33,268 nt of DNA from Betaproteobacteria bacterium. GTDB lineage: Bacteria; Pseudomonadota; Gammaproteobacteria; Burkholderiales; SG8-41. The number at the start of each line of letters is the position of its first letter. Within the stretch, counting starts at the first letter, position 1. The DNA is taken from positions 1 to 33,268 of the forward strand of contig JAHFRL010000041.1 in NCBI GenBank assembly GCA_023266235.1, in the 5' to 3' direction. The notes beneath the pieces are model-generated. The model worked only from the letters and a program-made list of their open reading frames with translations, searched no databases and was not told the origin of the DNA. Positions 32,733 through 33,268 of the stretch are shown here, piece after piece. Made by a program: the position numbers and the translations under genes.

Positions 32733-33268
32733 ATGGAAGAGTTTGCCCGCATCAAGCGCCTGCCGCCCTACGTGTTTAACATCACGGGAGAGCTCAAGGC
32801 CGCGGCGCGCAAGCGCGGCGAGGACGTGATCGATCTCTCGATGGGCAATCCCGACCAGCCGACGCCGCGCCACATCGTGGACAAGCTGATCGAAACCGTG
32901 CAGCGTCCCGACACTCACCGCTATTCGGTGTCGAAAGGCATCCCGCGGCTGCGGCGCGCGATCTGCAACTGGTACCAGACGCGCTTCAACGTCGAGTTCG
33001 ATCCTGATGCCGAGGCGATCGTCACCATCGGCTCCAAGGAAGGCATCGCGCACTTGACGCTCGCGACGCTCGACCGCGGCGACATCGTGCTGGTGCCGAA
33101 CCCGAGCTATCCGATCCACATCTACGGTCCGGTGATCGCCGGCGCCGACATCCGGCACGTGCCGATGATGACGGGCGTGGACTTCTTCGAGACGCTGGAG
33201 CGCGCGATCCGCGAGTCGTATCCCAAGCCGAAGATGCTGATCGTCAATTTTCCGAGCAACCCGACCAC
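32733..33268 (+). CDS. alaC: Alanine transaminase-type aminotransferase, 5' part (runs off the right edge)
   Basis: An open frame from ATG 32733 to the window end (178 codons and 2 bases). The protein starts [20 protein letters not shown] and continues [77 protein letters not shown], and ends in [11 protein letters not shown]. This is the class I aminotransferase pattern and matches AlaC-type enzymes, which make alanine from pyruvate with glutamate as donor. The catalytic lysine lies beyond the window. In betaproteobacteria the next genes are often hom and thrC. A related enzyme such as LL-diaminopimelate aminotransferase cannot be excluded on this fragment. Confidence 0.88.
   Translation, partial: MEEFARIKRLPPYVFNITGELKAAARKRGEDVIDLSMGNPDQPTPRHIVDKLIETVQRPDTHRYSVSKGIPRLRRAICNWYQTRFNVEFDPDAEAIVTIGSKEGIAHLTLATLDRGDIVLVPNPSYPIHIYGPVIAGADIRHVPMMTGVDFFETLERAIRESYPKPKMLIVNFPSNPT

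Overview
The window is chromosomal DNA from a high-GC betaproteobacterium (Burkholderiales/Nitrosomonadales-like). This rests on the gene order tRNA-Val - thrS - infC - rpmI - rplT - pheS - pheT - ihfA - merR-like - tRNA-Pro, on the surE-pcm-nlpD block, on a DUF2062 gene divergent from comEC, and on a Mth938-like gene next to an alaC-type aminotransferase. No genus can be assigned from the sequence alone. I saw no phage, insertion sequence, plasmid or CRISPR array; most of the window is core genome with short accessory interludes.

Layout, left to right. 1-2.6 kb: the start of a DUF2062 membrane protein gene (minus strand, running off the window) and the DNA-uptake channel gene comEC. 2.6-5.2 kb (minus): an alpha/beta hydrolase, an O-acetylhomoserine sulfhydrylase-like PLP enzyme whose ribosome-binding site and start codon lie inside a perfect 12-bp inverted repeat, and a small exported protein of unknown function. 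5.2-8.4 kb (plus): an AT-richer leader with a terminator-like hairpin, a membrane protein with a zinc ribbon and an HEAGH motif, and relA (ppGpp synthetase with a degenerate HD domain). 8.4-9.8 kb (minus): a 2-keto-4-pentenoate hydratase-like gene starting at TTG, a palindromic intergenic element, and a DUF1330 gene.

9.9-17.6 kb (plus) is the translation cluster. It runs from tRNA-Val(GAC) through threonyl-tRNA synthetase, IF3 (start codon ATA), ribosomal proteins L35 and L20, both phenylalanyl-tRNA synthetase subunits, IHF alpha and a MerR-type regulator to tRNA-Pro(GGG). It contains several apparent RNA control structures: intrinsic terminators before thrS and before pheS, and a structured infC-rpmI gap. 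17.6-20.2 kb (plus): a 54-aa secreted peptide overlapping an OmpH/Skp-family chaperone gene, a nitrilase-superfamily amidase, and a sugar-binding-protein-like gene without a signal peptide. 20.3-24.0 kb (minus): an acyl-CoA dehydrogenase, a CaiB-type CoA transferase and a class I aminotransferase, with a 26-bp near-perfect palindrome just upstream of the aminotransferase.

24.2-26.7 kb (plus): surE-pcm-nlpD, overlapping genes behind an extended -10 promoter; rpoS, the usual next gene, is absent. 26.7-31.2 kb (minus): a GNAT acetyltransferase, a MoxR AAA+ ATPase, a DUF58 protein and a TgpA-like membrane transglutaminase, forming the known MoxR/DUF58/transglutaminase set. 31.3-33.3 kb: a class II histone-deacetylase-like gene divergent from the acetyltransferase, a Mth938-like gene, and the 5' part of an alaC-type aminotransferase running off the right edge.

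No dramatic novel multi-gene system is evident. The best leads are the start-site hairpin of the sulfhydrylase gene, the aminotransferase palindrome, the secreted-peptide/Skp pair, the amidase plus signal-less binding protein pair, the zinc-ribbon/HEAGH protein next to relA, and the divergent acetyltransferase/deacetylase pair.
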